Source: Reutealis trisperma (lineage: Eukaryota > Streptophyta > Magnoliopsida > Malpighiales > Euphorbiaceae). Taken from it: DNA of 64,000 nucleotides. The translations under genes were made by a program, and so were the position numbers. This document shows, one piece after another, positions 47,840 to 58,975 of the stretch (position 1 is the stretch's first letter; each line of letters opens with the position of its first letter). The notes under the pieces are model-generated. The model was not told the origin of the DNA. It saw only the letters and a list, made by a program, of their open reading frames with translations, and searched no databases. The DNA is taken from assembly GCA_947687605.1 (NCBI GenBank), contig CANTUT010001244.1, positions 1 through 64,000 on the forward strand. The letters run 5' to 3'.

Positions 47840-50800
47840 GAAGATATTATGGATCCTGTTCAAGTATTGGTGGGATCAAGAATAAATGATACAAACTTAT
47901 GTCTTGCTAACAGTGCAACCACGCACACCATTTTAAAAGATAAGAAATATTTTTCTCATCTAACAATAGGAGATTCTTATATTAATACAATATCTAGTAG
48001 TAAAAGAATTATTGAAGGCTCCGGAAGAGCTAATATATTACTACCTGGAGGAACTTATTTCTTTATTCAAAATACATTATTCTCTCCAAAATCTCACAGA
48101 AATTTATTAAGTTTTAAAGATATCCGTCGAAATGGATATCATATTGAGACCACTAATGTTGAAAATATTGAGTATCTCTATATTACAACCATTATAATAG
48201 GTAAGAAATGCATATTAGAAAAATTACCTGCTTTATCCTCTAACTTATATTACACATATGTGTGCACAAGTGAAACAAATATGGTAGTAAACTAGAAGTT
48301 TACTAACCCTAATTCTTTTATTGTTTGGCATGATTGATTAGGTCATCCCGGATCAATAATGATGCGTAAAATTGTTGAGAGTTCAAATGGTCATCCATTG
48401 AAGAACCAGAAGATTCTTCAATATAATGAATTTTCATGTTCGGCTTGCTCTCAAGGAAAGTTGATTATCAGACCTTCACAAAGCAAAATTCAACATGAAT
48501 CAATTAAATTTCTGGAACGCATACAAGGTGATATTTATGGACCAATTCATCCACCATGTGGACCATTCAAGTATTTTATGGTGTTGATAGATGCATCAAT
48601 AAGATGGTCACATGTATGCTTATTATCAACTTGAAATTTAGCATTTGCTAGATTACTTGCTTAAATAATTCGATTAAGAGCACAATTTCTAGATTATGCT
48701 ATTAAGACAATTCATCTTGATAATGCTGGTGAATTCACATCTAAGGCTTTTAATGATTATTGCATGTCAATTGGAATAATTGTTGAACCTCCTGTAGCTC
48801 ATGTTCACACTTAAAATGGTCTAGCAGAGTCTTTTATTAAATGTCTGCAATTGATAGCTAGACCAATACTTATGAAGACTAACCTCCCAATTTCTATTTG
48901 GGAACATGCAATTTTACATGCAGCAACTCTTTTACGTATCAGGCCAACTAGTTATCATACATTTTCACCATTACAGTTGGTCACTGGCCAAGAGCCAAAT
49001 ATATCCCATTTGAGAATTTTTGGGTGTGCCGTTTATGTCCCAATCAACCCGCCACATCGCATAAAAATGGGACCACAAAGGAGATTGGGTATATACATTG
49101 GATATGAATCCCCCTCTATTATCAAATATCTTGAATCATTAACTGAGGATATATTTACTGCGAGATTTAATGATTGTCATTTTAATGAAGCTTTGTTTCC
49201 CAAATTAGGGGGCGAGAATAAGCAATTAGAGAAACAAATTGTTTGGAATGAGCCCTCATTAAATCATCTTGATCCTTATACAAAAGAATGTGAACTGGAA
49301 GTTCAAAGGATCATCCACTTACAGAGTATAGCAAACCAATTACCAGATGCATTATGTGATCCAAAAAGAGTTACTAAATCTCACAGTCCAGCTGAAAATG
49401 CTCCAATAAGAATTGATGTCCTAGTAGGACAACGTGTTAATAATATAGCAAATGAGTCCATGACACGCCAAAAGTGTGGTAGGCCACTTGGTTCCAAGGA
49501 TAAAAATCCAAGAAAGAAAAGGGAACAAAATCCCAAAAATGTTAATACTCCTAAAGAACCTATAACTAAAATTGACATAGATGAACAAATAACCCCAGAA
49601 GTGGTTTAGGTACCTGAAAATGATCAAAATGAAGATATCTCAATCAACTATGTCAATTTAGGAAAAAGATGGGACCGAAATGAAATCATTGTCGATAATG
49701 TATTTGCATGTGCAGTTGCAGTTGATATTGCAAAAGAAAATGAGGACATTGAACCAAAGTCCGTGAATGAATGTTGACGTAGAGATGATTAGCCAAATTG
49801 GAAAGATGCAATCTAGGCAGAATTAAGTTCATTAGAAAAAAGCCATGTCTTCAGACCCATTGTTTTAATGCCTGAAAATATTAAGCCAGTAGGCTATAAA
49901 TGGGTTTTTGTGTGTAAGCGAAATGAGAAAAATGAAATTGTAATATACAAAGCTCGACTTGTGGCACAAGGTTTCTCACAAAGACCTGACATTGATTTTC
50001 AGGAGACTTATTCTCTAGTTGTGGATGCAATTACATTTAGATTCTTAATTAGCCTGGCAAGTATAGAAGGACTCCATATGCAACTCATGGATGTTGTTAC
50101 AACTTATTTGTATGGATCACTTGATAATGACATTTATATGCAAGTCCCTGAAGGACTGAAAATGCCTGAAGCATGTAGCTTAAAACCATGAGAAATGTAT
50201 TCAATTAAGCTACAAAGGTCCTTGTATGGATTAAAACAATCTGGACGAATGTGGTATAATTGCCTTAGTGAATATCTTTTGAAAGAAGGCTATACTAATA
50301 ATATAATTTGTCCATGTGTCTTTATCAAGAAAAAAAAGTCTGGTTTTGCTATAATTGCCATGTATGTTGATGATTTAAAAATCATTGGGACTTACAAAGA
50401 GATGATTGAGACAGTAAATTATTTGAAAAATGAATTTAAAATGAAAGATTTGGGACAAATAAAATTCTATCTCGGCTTGCAAATCAAAAATTTATCTAGA
50501 GGGATTTTCATTCATCAGTCAACTTATATTGAAAAGATATTAAAACGTTTTAATATGGATAAATCCCATCCAATGAGTTCTCCTATGATGGTTCGATCCC
50601 TTGATGTGAAAAGGGATCCGTTTCGTCCTTGAGAAGATAGTGAAGAAATACTTGGTCTAGAAGTACCATATCTTAGTGCAATTGGTACATTAATGTATCT
50701 TGCTAATTATACAAGACCTGATATAGCATTCTCTGTAAGTTTGAAAGCAAGATTTAGTTCTTCACCCTCTCAAAGACATTAGAATGGTGTGAAACAAGTA

Positions 50801-51362
50801 TTCCATTATTTACATGGAACATCAGATATGGGCTTATTTTATCCACGTGACTCTAAGTCAGAATTAATTAGATATGCTGATGCTGAATATTTATCTGATC
50901 CACATAAAGCTAGATCACAAATGGGTTACTTGTTTACATATGGTGGCACTGCCATCTCTTGGCGCTCTACTAAATAAACTTTAACTGCCACATCATCAAA
51001 TAATTCTGAAAATATTAGCAATACATGAAGCTAGTAGAGAATGTGTATGGTTGAGATCTATGGTCCATCATATCAAGGAAACATGTGATCTTAAATTTGA
51101 CAAAGGAAGTCCAACAATATTATATGAAGATAATGCTGCTTGCATAGCATAACTCAAAGGAGGATATATTAAAGGAGATAGAACCAAGCACATTTTGCCA
51201 AAGTTCTTTTTCACACATGAGCTTCAGAAGCAAGAAGTTTTGGATGTTCATCAAATTCGATCAATTGATAATCTGGCAAACTTGTTTACTAAAGCACTCC
51301 CTATAACCATTTTTGAGAAGTTGGTTAACAAAATTGTTATGCATCGACTAAGAGATCTTTGA
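47840..51362 (+). pseudogene. Copia pol (PR-INT-RT-RH) with many nonsense codons
   Basis: One frame holds from the protease to about 51000, then a +1-type shift near 51000-51015 leads to the end at 51360-51362. Protease: CLANSATTHTI, where Asp of the D-S/G-A-T motif is Asn. Integrase: HHCC (LGHPG ... CSACSQGK, about 48340-48460), GDIYGPI, HLDNAGEF and NGLAESF (catalytic D, D, E kept). RT: GYKWVFV, KARLVAQGFSQR and MYVDDLKIIG (about 50360-50389). RNase H: YADAEYLSDPHKARSQMGYL, then YEDNAACIA and TKHILPKFFF. The stops I could compare with the family (about ten) all fit C>T or G>A changes in CAG, CAA, CGA or TGG codons. Confidence 0.94.
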
Positions 51363-51592
51363 CAAAATCATGTCTTCATGAGGGGGAGATTTTAGTGCAC
51401 TGTACTCTTTTTCGTTTAGCTTAAGTTTTGTCTCATTGGGTTTTCTTAGCAAGGTTTTTAACGAGGTAGTATTATGGCACAAATATCTACAAGAATAATG
51501 TACTTTTTTTTTCCTTTACTAAGATTTTTTTTTCAAGCAAGGTTTTTTTTTTAGTAAGGTTTTAACGAGGTATATTTTTTGTAAAAGACATC

Positions 51593-51600
51593 AAGGGAAG
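51593..51600 (+). other. Polypurine tract before the 3' LTR
   Basis: AAGGGAAG directly precedes TGTTATGATATATT. A second purine run, GAGGGGGAGA (about 51379-51388), lies just after pol. Either could prime plus-strand synthesis; the first is at the correct distance. Confidence 0.6.
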
Positions 51601-51822
51601 TGTTATGATATATTATAGAATTTGATTGATATCTTTTCATATACGTGAATACTCTAGTTTTCATATTAATATTGATTATATTTTCCTTATTAGAAAAGTT
51701 TTCTTTTTTTTTTCTCTTCTGTAATTTATATAAAGAGCCTAATACTATTGAATAGAAGTATTAAAAAACTATTATCTTCTCTATATTCTTTGTTCTTATT
51801 CTTCTCCATTATATTTATAACA
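51601..51822 (+). repeat. 3' LTR (222 bp) of the complete copia element
   Basis: It starts TGTTATGATATATTATAG and ends ATATTTATAACA, the intact TG..CA form of the 5' LTR. It is the better template for this family's LTR. Confidence 0.93.
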
Positions 51823-51827
51823 TAATA

Positions 51828-53786
51828 GACCTTTTTTTTTTTTTTTTTTTTTGACTTTTGGGGTACAATTACAACAACTTTTTAAATTGGGGTAAAATTG
51901 TTTATTTTTGAAAATGGGATAGAATTGCAAGACAAAATTTGAGGTATGTTTATTTAATAGGCCTAAAAAATTAACTTTTACATAGATTAAGGTCGAGAAT
52001 TATTTTCTCAAACTATATATTTAACTATTTGAGATTTATTAATTATTCAAAATAAAATGATGAATATGAAAAATTGAGAGAAATTCATAATAGAAAAACA
52101 AATCTTCTGAAAAATAGAAAAATATTTATAATTAAATACAATTATCTATTAAAATAAATAAGATTTGAAGAGGCTTTTTGTTCTTGCCCTTGTGTAAGGA
52201 AGTTCATCCTAACTAAAGATGGTTACGTATTGGATATGGAATTTTGACATTTCATACCCTACTCATCTTACATTAGGGTGGGAGAGATTTGGGTGCGAGA
52301 CAAGACGATTTGCGAATGCATACTTATTTTTCAATAATAAAAAATATATAATATTTTTATATAAATACATGTATATAATGTATCGTTATGTATATTTTAC
52401 TTAAATAAAATTATAATATAAATAAACACAAGTACAAATAAATTATAAATATAATATATATTTATGTGTATTAAAATAATATATATAGGATGTGTTAATT
52501 TTGCATACTGGGAGTAGACAAATTTAATTTATCTAGTGTTTATTACATTTTTATACATGGACATGACAGGACGAAAATTACTTTTTGTCCAGTCTCACTC
52601 CTTTTTTCAGCCATTTTATTTTTTGGAGGATTCACTTGTCTAATTTTTAGAACTCAGTTAATAAAAAAATTTATTCCTGAATTACTCTCAAGAAATATAA
52701 TTTTTTTTGTTTGAAAATTTAATATTTTATTTCTTTTTTCCTTATGACTCAATTAATAAAAATTTATTTCTGAATTATTCTCGATAAACATAATTTTATT
52801 TTCTTTGAAAAATTTAATATTTTATTTCTTTTTTTCCTTTGATCTCAATTAATAAAAAAATTTATTTCCAAATTATCCTCAATAAATATAATTTTATTTT
52901 GTTTGAAATTTTAATATTTTATTTATTTTTTCCTTAGGTCTCAATTAATAAAAAATTTATTCCTAAATTACTCTCAATAAACATAGTTTTATTTTGTTTG
53001 ATAATTTAATATTTTATTTCTTTTTCTTTAGAACTCAATTTATAAAAAATTTATTTCAAAGTTACCCTCAATAGAAATAATTTTATTTTGTTTTAAAATT
53101 TAAAATTTTATTTATTTTTTACTAGGACTCAATTAATAAAAAATTTATTCCTGAAGTATCCTCACTAAACATAATTTCTTGTGTTTAAAAATAAACATGA
53201 GAAGCTTTTAAAAATTATTATAATTATCTTTTGTGTAAATATTTATAAAATAATTTTATTTTTTTGTAAATTTAATATTTTATTCCTTTTTCCTATATAG
53301 ATTTGTTGTGTCTATAATAACTTTTTAGCAAAATAGGTAACTGGATAAGAGTATTGAGGTTTATATAATATTCAATCTTGTTCTATGATAACTAAACATA
53401 TAATAAGACAAAATTATAGTCTAGTTCTAGTTGCACCAAATGCAAGACAAAATAAATATTTGTTCAATTTTATTTTGTTTTGTCTTATCATATCTCATGT
53501 TGTCCTATCCATGCAACTAAATGCAGCCATAATATAAAATATATATATAAATAGATATGTGGGTAGAATTACCAATATCCACCCTACCCCATTTATAAAC
53601 GGGACAGAGTTAACCCACTTCATTAGAATTGGGTTGATAGATACCTATGTTTGTTGTATTTATGGTCCTTTAAGCGTGCGAGGAATTTACGGGTATGCAA
53701 CAGGTGTGAGGTACCAAAACCTTGAGTTAATGAACTTCTAATTTTTAATCAAATGATTTTACAAGGCTAAAGGGATTGCTGAGTTG
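51828..53786. other. AT-rich spacer, no gene recognised
   Basis: Holds poly-T tracts, the 95-bp tandem array at 52650-53185 and scattered AT-rich sequence. The open frames 52219-52404 and 53559-53741 have no domain. Confidence 0.5.
52650..53185. repeat. Six tandem copies of an about 95-bp AT-rich unit
   Basis: Each unit has CTCAATTAATAAAAAATTTA, then TT(C/T)C(T/A)(G/A)AATTA(C/T)(C/T)CTCAATAAACA, TAATTTTATTTTGTTTGAAA and ATTTAATATTTTATTTCTTT. Starts are near 52652, 52747, 52843, 52940, 53035 and 53130. The copies differ at many sites, so the array is old. Confidence 0.85.
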
Positions 53787-53791
53787 ACTGT

Positions 53792-55599
53792 TATGAGATC
53801 TCGCCTGAGCACTAGCTCGATTCACTAAAAGGAATTAAGATGCTCATTTAGGTTTAGACTCACGATGGAACTCTCAAATTTAGATTGGTTAATTTTGAAA
53901 ATAATTTTGGAAGTCGCCATCCTAATTTATTTTTAAATGGAAAAATTAAGGAAAAACCCAATTGACTTCAATTCATTAATTTTTAATTAATTTATTCAAT
54001 TATAAAATCACTAATCTCGATCCAGATTGAGTTTGGGAACTATATTTTTTATTTTAAATAATCTAAATTTAACTCGTTAATTTAATTTGACTTTGAAAAA
54101 TTAATTTCATGAATGACATTTATAAGATAACAAATATTAAATGTATAATATGAATGCATGGTATATGGAAAATTAATAAAATGATTAAAGTAAACATCTA
54201 CAAATTAAAGAGAGTGTTCCCTCTAATCCTTAGGAATTTAGAGAAACCACATAATCACCCCTTAATTCTAAAAATAAGTAAATAATTGATTATAATTGAA
54301 AGCAAAGGGAAGATGGAATAAATTTGAGATTGGATTTGAGGTTTGAATTTAAATTTCAAACGTGTCTACGTACCCTATTAAATGGGAATCAAAACTCATA
54401 TAATTCGTTCCACCATTAAGTGGAGGGGTTTAGAAGTTGATTTGATTCATTGATTTGATTTGGATTTGAGAGGAAAAGGCTGATACCTTTACTTTTGGAG
54501 GGCAAAGAGTTTCATCGGACTGAAATTCTATTTTATCGGGACTAGGTGATTAGATTGATTAGGGGCTAATTAATTAATTAAAATGATTAATTAACTAATT
54601 AATATAATAAAATGGATGGATGGATGGATTAGTTAATTAAAATGATTAATTAATTAATTTGGATGAGGGGTGGATTAAAAAAAGGATTATTTTGATTTTG
54701 AAAAAAAAGTGATTAATTAATTAACTAAAAAGATTAATTAATTAATTAATTGAGTGATTATTTTTAATTTAAAAAAAAGAGTTTTAGTTTATTAAAAAGA
54801 TTAATTAACTTGGTTGGAGTGAGATAATTAATTAATTAAAAAGATTAATTAATTAATTAGAGAGTGGTTAGAGAGAGAAGAAGAAAAGAATTAGATGATA
54901 GCAATCAACTCTAACTCCAGAGGTGCGTAAAAATGAGAAATTGAGAGGGATATTTATAGAAAAAATGGGTGAGAGAAGTTTAGAAATTGAAAAAGTGAAA
55001 AGACCAAAAGGATAGGGTTGAAAAGGAGCTAAAAATTGGGTTAGAGGGGTATTTTGGACTTTTTTTTGCATAGAAGGGGGACCACTCATGCTAGAGAGGT
55101 GCGAGGCAGCCCTAAGGCCTGTGCAGCACCGCACCAAAAGAGTGCGACATGCCGTAGGCACCATTTGCGGTGCCATGTGGTGCGGGCCTAGCTTGTTTTT
55201 CAAAATTTTCTTTGGTCAAGTTTTCAGAGGTTTTGAATTAGTTTTGGGAGTTTCATAGCTTAGAAAATTCGCTGGTTAGCTTCAGTAGACTGAAAATTAA
55301 TTTTAGAATAGCTGAGTAGTCATTTTGAGAGAAAATTCAGTCAGTTTCAAAAAAATATTATCTAGTACAGAAGGTCCAGTCAGGGTTGGATAAGTGTCAG
55401 TGTTTGAAAATTGAGTATCTTTCTACTAATATGCTTGAAAGCCCATAAACAAATTATCTTTCTACTAACATGCACTGCCCCTTTGATCCTTGCCTGCTAA
55501 CCGGCTAACAGGACTGCTGCACTAACTCTGTATAACACATTAGTCTTAGCAGGTACCAAGTTACGACCAGATGATGAGGGTGAAAATTAAGGGTTCATA
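53792..55599 (-). repeat. LTR B, 3' LTR of the gag-only gypsy element
   Basis: Same family as solo LTRs A, C and D. The plus-strand left end is TATGAGATCTCGCC (53792), the right end GGGTTCATA (55599). The minus strand has CTATAAATA at 54951-54959. A GC-rich block (55075-55195, with TGCGGTGCC-type words) lies before it in LTR sense. A purine tract abuts the right end, which fits a 3' LTR read on the minus strand. The left flank is ACTGT (53787-53791); no matching copy is seen right of 55599, so it is not a solo LTR. The open frame 54868-55203 is LTR sequence. Confidence 0.85.
54951..54959 (-). promoter_or_regulatory. TATA box of LTR B
   Basis: CTATAAATA on the minus strand, about 640 bp into the LTR. 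Its counterpart in LTR A is CTATAAATAG; both follow a GC-rich block. Confidence 0.55.
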
Positions 55600-55613
55600 G
55601 TTGTCCCCTCATC
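55600..55613 (-). other. Polypurine tract of the gag-only element
   Basis: The minus strand reads GATGAGGGGACAAC and is directly followed by the LTR start TATGAACCC. This fixes the element's orientation independently of gag and the TATA box. Confidence 0.7.
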
Positions 55614-55642
55614 ATAATTGCCTTTTTTGTAAGGTAATTTCT

Positions 55643-58600
55643 GATGGTAGTGAACCCAAGAGAAGCAATGGTACAAGGAACTTAAGTAATGTATAGGTTA
55701 GTATTTGGACATGTTTGGGTGAGAAACATGGTTCAAAAAGGAAGATGATAAAAAGAACCACAGGGATGTTTAAGCAATCACTCCTAAACATTTATAGGTG
55801 GAAAATGTGATTAATAAATAAAAGTAAAAAATGGGCCAAAGGGATATCTAGGCTGGTGGCTAGATATTTTTTGGTGAATTAATGAATTTGGATAAAACAG
55901 GCAAAAAGTGGAATCACATAGATGTCTAGGTGATCATTTCTAAACTTTAGAAGTGGAATTGATGGATTTGGATAAAATAGATAGAAAGAGAACCATATAG
56001 ATGTCTAGGTGATCGTTTCTAGACACTTATAGAGAAAAGAGGTGGAAAAGATAATTTGGTGAAAGGAGGGCCTCGACTAATGATAAATCATCTTGAGAGA
56101 TTCTAAAAAGATTTTGGTAAAAGGTAAGCCTCAGCTTATGGCGAGTTGGCTTAAGAGATCTTGAAAAGATTTTAGTAGGAGAGCCTCAACCTATAATGAG
56201 TCGGCGTAAGAGATCTTGATAATATTTTGGTAAAGGGAGAGCCTCAATCTATAGCGAGTGGGCTCGAGAGATTCTAAAAAGATTTTCATAAGAGAAAAGT
56301 GTCAGCCTATAACGAGTCGGTTGGCAAATTTTAAAAAGATTTTAGTAAAGGGAGAGCCTTGGCCTATGGTGAATCTGCTCAAGAGATTTTGAAAATATTT
56401 TGATAGAAAGAGAGCCTCAGCCATGGCAAGTCGGCTCAAGAGATTTTGAAAAGATTTTGATAGGAGGAGAGCCTATTAGTAGAAAGATACTTTATTTTCA
56501 AGTATATTTTTCTAATTATAATGAATCAAAAAGAAGGGATAGTACAAAGAACCAAAGTAATATCTAGGTCAGTGTTTGGACATGTTTGGGTGACAGACAT
56601 AGTTCAAAAGGGAAGATGATAAAAAAAACCACAGGGATGTTTAAGCAATCGTTCCTAAACATTTATAGGTGGAAAATACGATTAATAAATGGAAGTGAAA
56701 AAATGCACCAAAGGGATATCTAGGCTGGTGGCTAGATATTTTTAGGTGAATTGATGAATTTGGATAAAAAAAAGTGAAAAGTGGAACCACATAGATGTTT
56801 AGGTAATTGTTTCTAGACATTTATGGTTGGAATTGATGGATTTGGATAAATTAGATGAAAAAAGAACCATATGAATGTCTAGGTGATCGTTTCTAGACAC
56901 TTATTGGGGAAAGAGGTGGAAAAGATAATTTGGTGAAAGGAGAGCTTCAACCTATGGCAAGTCGACTTGAGAGATTATGACAAGATTTTTATAAAAGGTG
57001 AGCCTCAGCCTATGGCGAGTTCACTCAAGAGATTCTAAAAAGATTTTAATAGGAGAGCCTCAGCTTATGGCGAGTTAGCTCGAGAGATTTTGATAATATT
57101 TTGGTAAAGGGAGAGCCTTGGCCTATGGCGAGTGGGCTCGAAAGATTCTAAAAATATTTTCTTAGGAGAAGAGCATTGGCCTATAGTAAGTCAACTCACA
57201 AATTCTGAAAAGATTTTGGTAAAGAGAGAGTCTCGGCCTATGGAAAGTCTGCTCAAGAGATTCTAAAAAGATTTTGATAGAAAGAAAGTCTCGGCCTATG
57301 GTGAGTCGACTTAAGAGATTCTAAAAGGATTTTGATAAGAGGAGAGCCTATTAATAGAAAGATACTTAATTTTCAGGCGCTTTTTTTTTTATGATAGTGA
57401 ACCCAAAAGAAGGGATGGTACAAGGAACTAAAGTGATATATAAGTCAGTGTTTAGACATATTTGGGTGCGAGATATGGTTCAAAAAGAAAGATGGTAAAA
57501 AGAACTATAGGGATGTTTAAGCAATCACTCTAAAAAATTTATAAGTGGAAAATGTGGCTAATAAATGGAAGTGAAAAAATGGGCCAAAGGAATATCTAGG
57601 CTGGTGGCTGGATATTTTTGAGTGAATTGATAAATTTGGATAAAAGAGGCGAAAAGTGGTACTATATAGATGTCTAGATAATCGTTTCTAGATATTTACG
57701 AGTGAAAATGATGGACTTGGATAACATAGATGGAAAAAGAACCATATGGATATCTAGGTGATCATTTATAGACACTTATAAGGGAAAGAGGTGGAAAAGA
57801 TAATTTGGTAAAAGGAGAGCCTCCACCTATAACAGGTTGGCTTGAGAGATTCTGACAAGATTTTGGTAAAGGATGAGCCTCAGCCTATGGTGAGTGAGCT
57901 CAAGAGATTCTGAAAAGATTTTCATAGGAGAAGAGCATCGGCTTATAGCGAGTCGGCTGATAGATTTTGAAAAGATTTTGATAAAGGGAGAGCCTCGGCT
58001 TACAGTGAGTCAGCTTAAGAGATTCTAAAAACTTTTTAATGGCAGGAGAGCTTATTAGAAGAAAAATAATTAATTTTTAGGCATATTTTTCCAATGATAG
58101 TGAACCCAAAATAATAGATGGTACAAGGAATCAAAGTGATATCTAAGTTAGTATTTGGACATATTTGGGCATAAGACATAGTTCAAAAAGGAAGATTGTA
58201 AAAAGAACCATAGGGATGTTTAAACAATTGCTCCTACACATTTATAAGTGGAAACTGTGGCTAATAAATGGAAATGGAAAAATGGGCCAAAGGGATATCT
58301 AGACTGGTAGCTAGATATTTTTGAGTGAATTCATGAATTTGGATAAAAGATGTAAAAAGTGAAACCACACAGGTGTCTAGATGATCGTTTCTAGACATTT
58401 ACGGTTGGAATTGATTAAGTTAGGTAAAATAGATGGAAAAAGAACCATATGGATGTCTAGGTGATCATTTTTAGACACTTATAGGGGAAAGAGGTGGAAA
58501 AGAAAATTTGGTGAAAGGAGAGCCTCAACCTATGGCAAGTCTGCTTGAGAGATTTTAATGAGATTTTGGTAAAGGGAAAGCCTCGGCCTATGGTGAGTAG

Positions 58601-58975
58601 GCTCAAGAGATTCTAAAAAGATTTTGGTAGGAGAGCCTTAGCTTATGACGAGTCAGCTCGAAAGATTTTGACAGTATTTTTGTAAAAGGAGTGCCTCAGC
58701 CCATGACAAGTGGGCTGGAGAGATTTTGAAAAGATTTTCATAGGAGAGGAGCGTCGGCCTATGGCGAGTCAACTCAACAGATTTTGAAAAGATTTTGGTA
58801 AAGGGAGAGCCTTGGTCTATGGCAAGTCGGATCAAAAGATTCTGAAAAAGATTTTAATAAAAAGAGAGCCTCAGCCTATGGCTAGCTAGCTTAAGAGATT
58901 TTAAAAAGATAGGAGGAGAGCCTCGACCTATCAGGAGTCAGCTTAAGAGATTTTGATAGAATTTCGGTTGCGTCG
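55643..58975 (-). repeat. Four-copy higher-order tandem array with 57-bp hairpin units
   Basis: Large units start at about 55643, 56517, 57393 and 58094, giving periods near 874, 876, 701 and 880 bp. Each large unit has a unique-type half (GATAGTGAACCCAAAAGAAG... AACCACAGGGATGTTTAAGC ... GATATCTAGGCTGGTGGCTA ... GGTGATCGTTTCTAGACACT). The other half holds several 55-60 bp repeats of the form GAGAGCCTCGGCCTATGGCG then AGTCGGCTCAAGAGATTCTG and AAAAGATTTTGGTAAAGG. Within the short unit, GAGCC/GGCTC and CTCGGCC/GGCGAG can pair. The third large unit is shorter by about three small repeats. It lies just upstream (element sense) of the purine tract and 3' LTR. Confidence 0.9.

Noticed and set aside
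54868..55203. 111-codon minus-strand open frame
   Set aside because: It lies within LTR B, between the GC-rich block and the TATA region, without any domain.
53792..55599. LTR B as a fourth solo LTR
   Set aside because: The flanks ACTGT and GTTGT/TTGTC do not match, and a purine tract plus a gag on the same strand point to a 3' LTR of a longer element.
55643..58975. CRISPR-like regular repeats
   Set aside because: Units are 55-60 bp without unique spacers, nested in a larger repeat, and sit in a plant retrotransposon.
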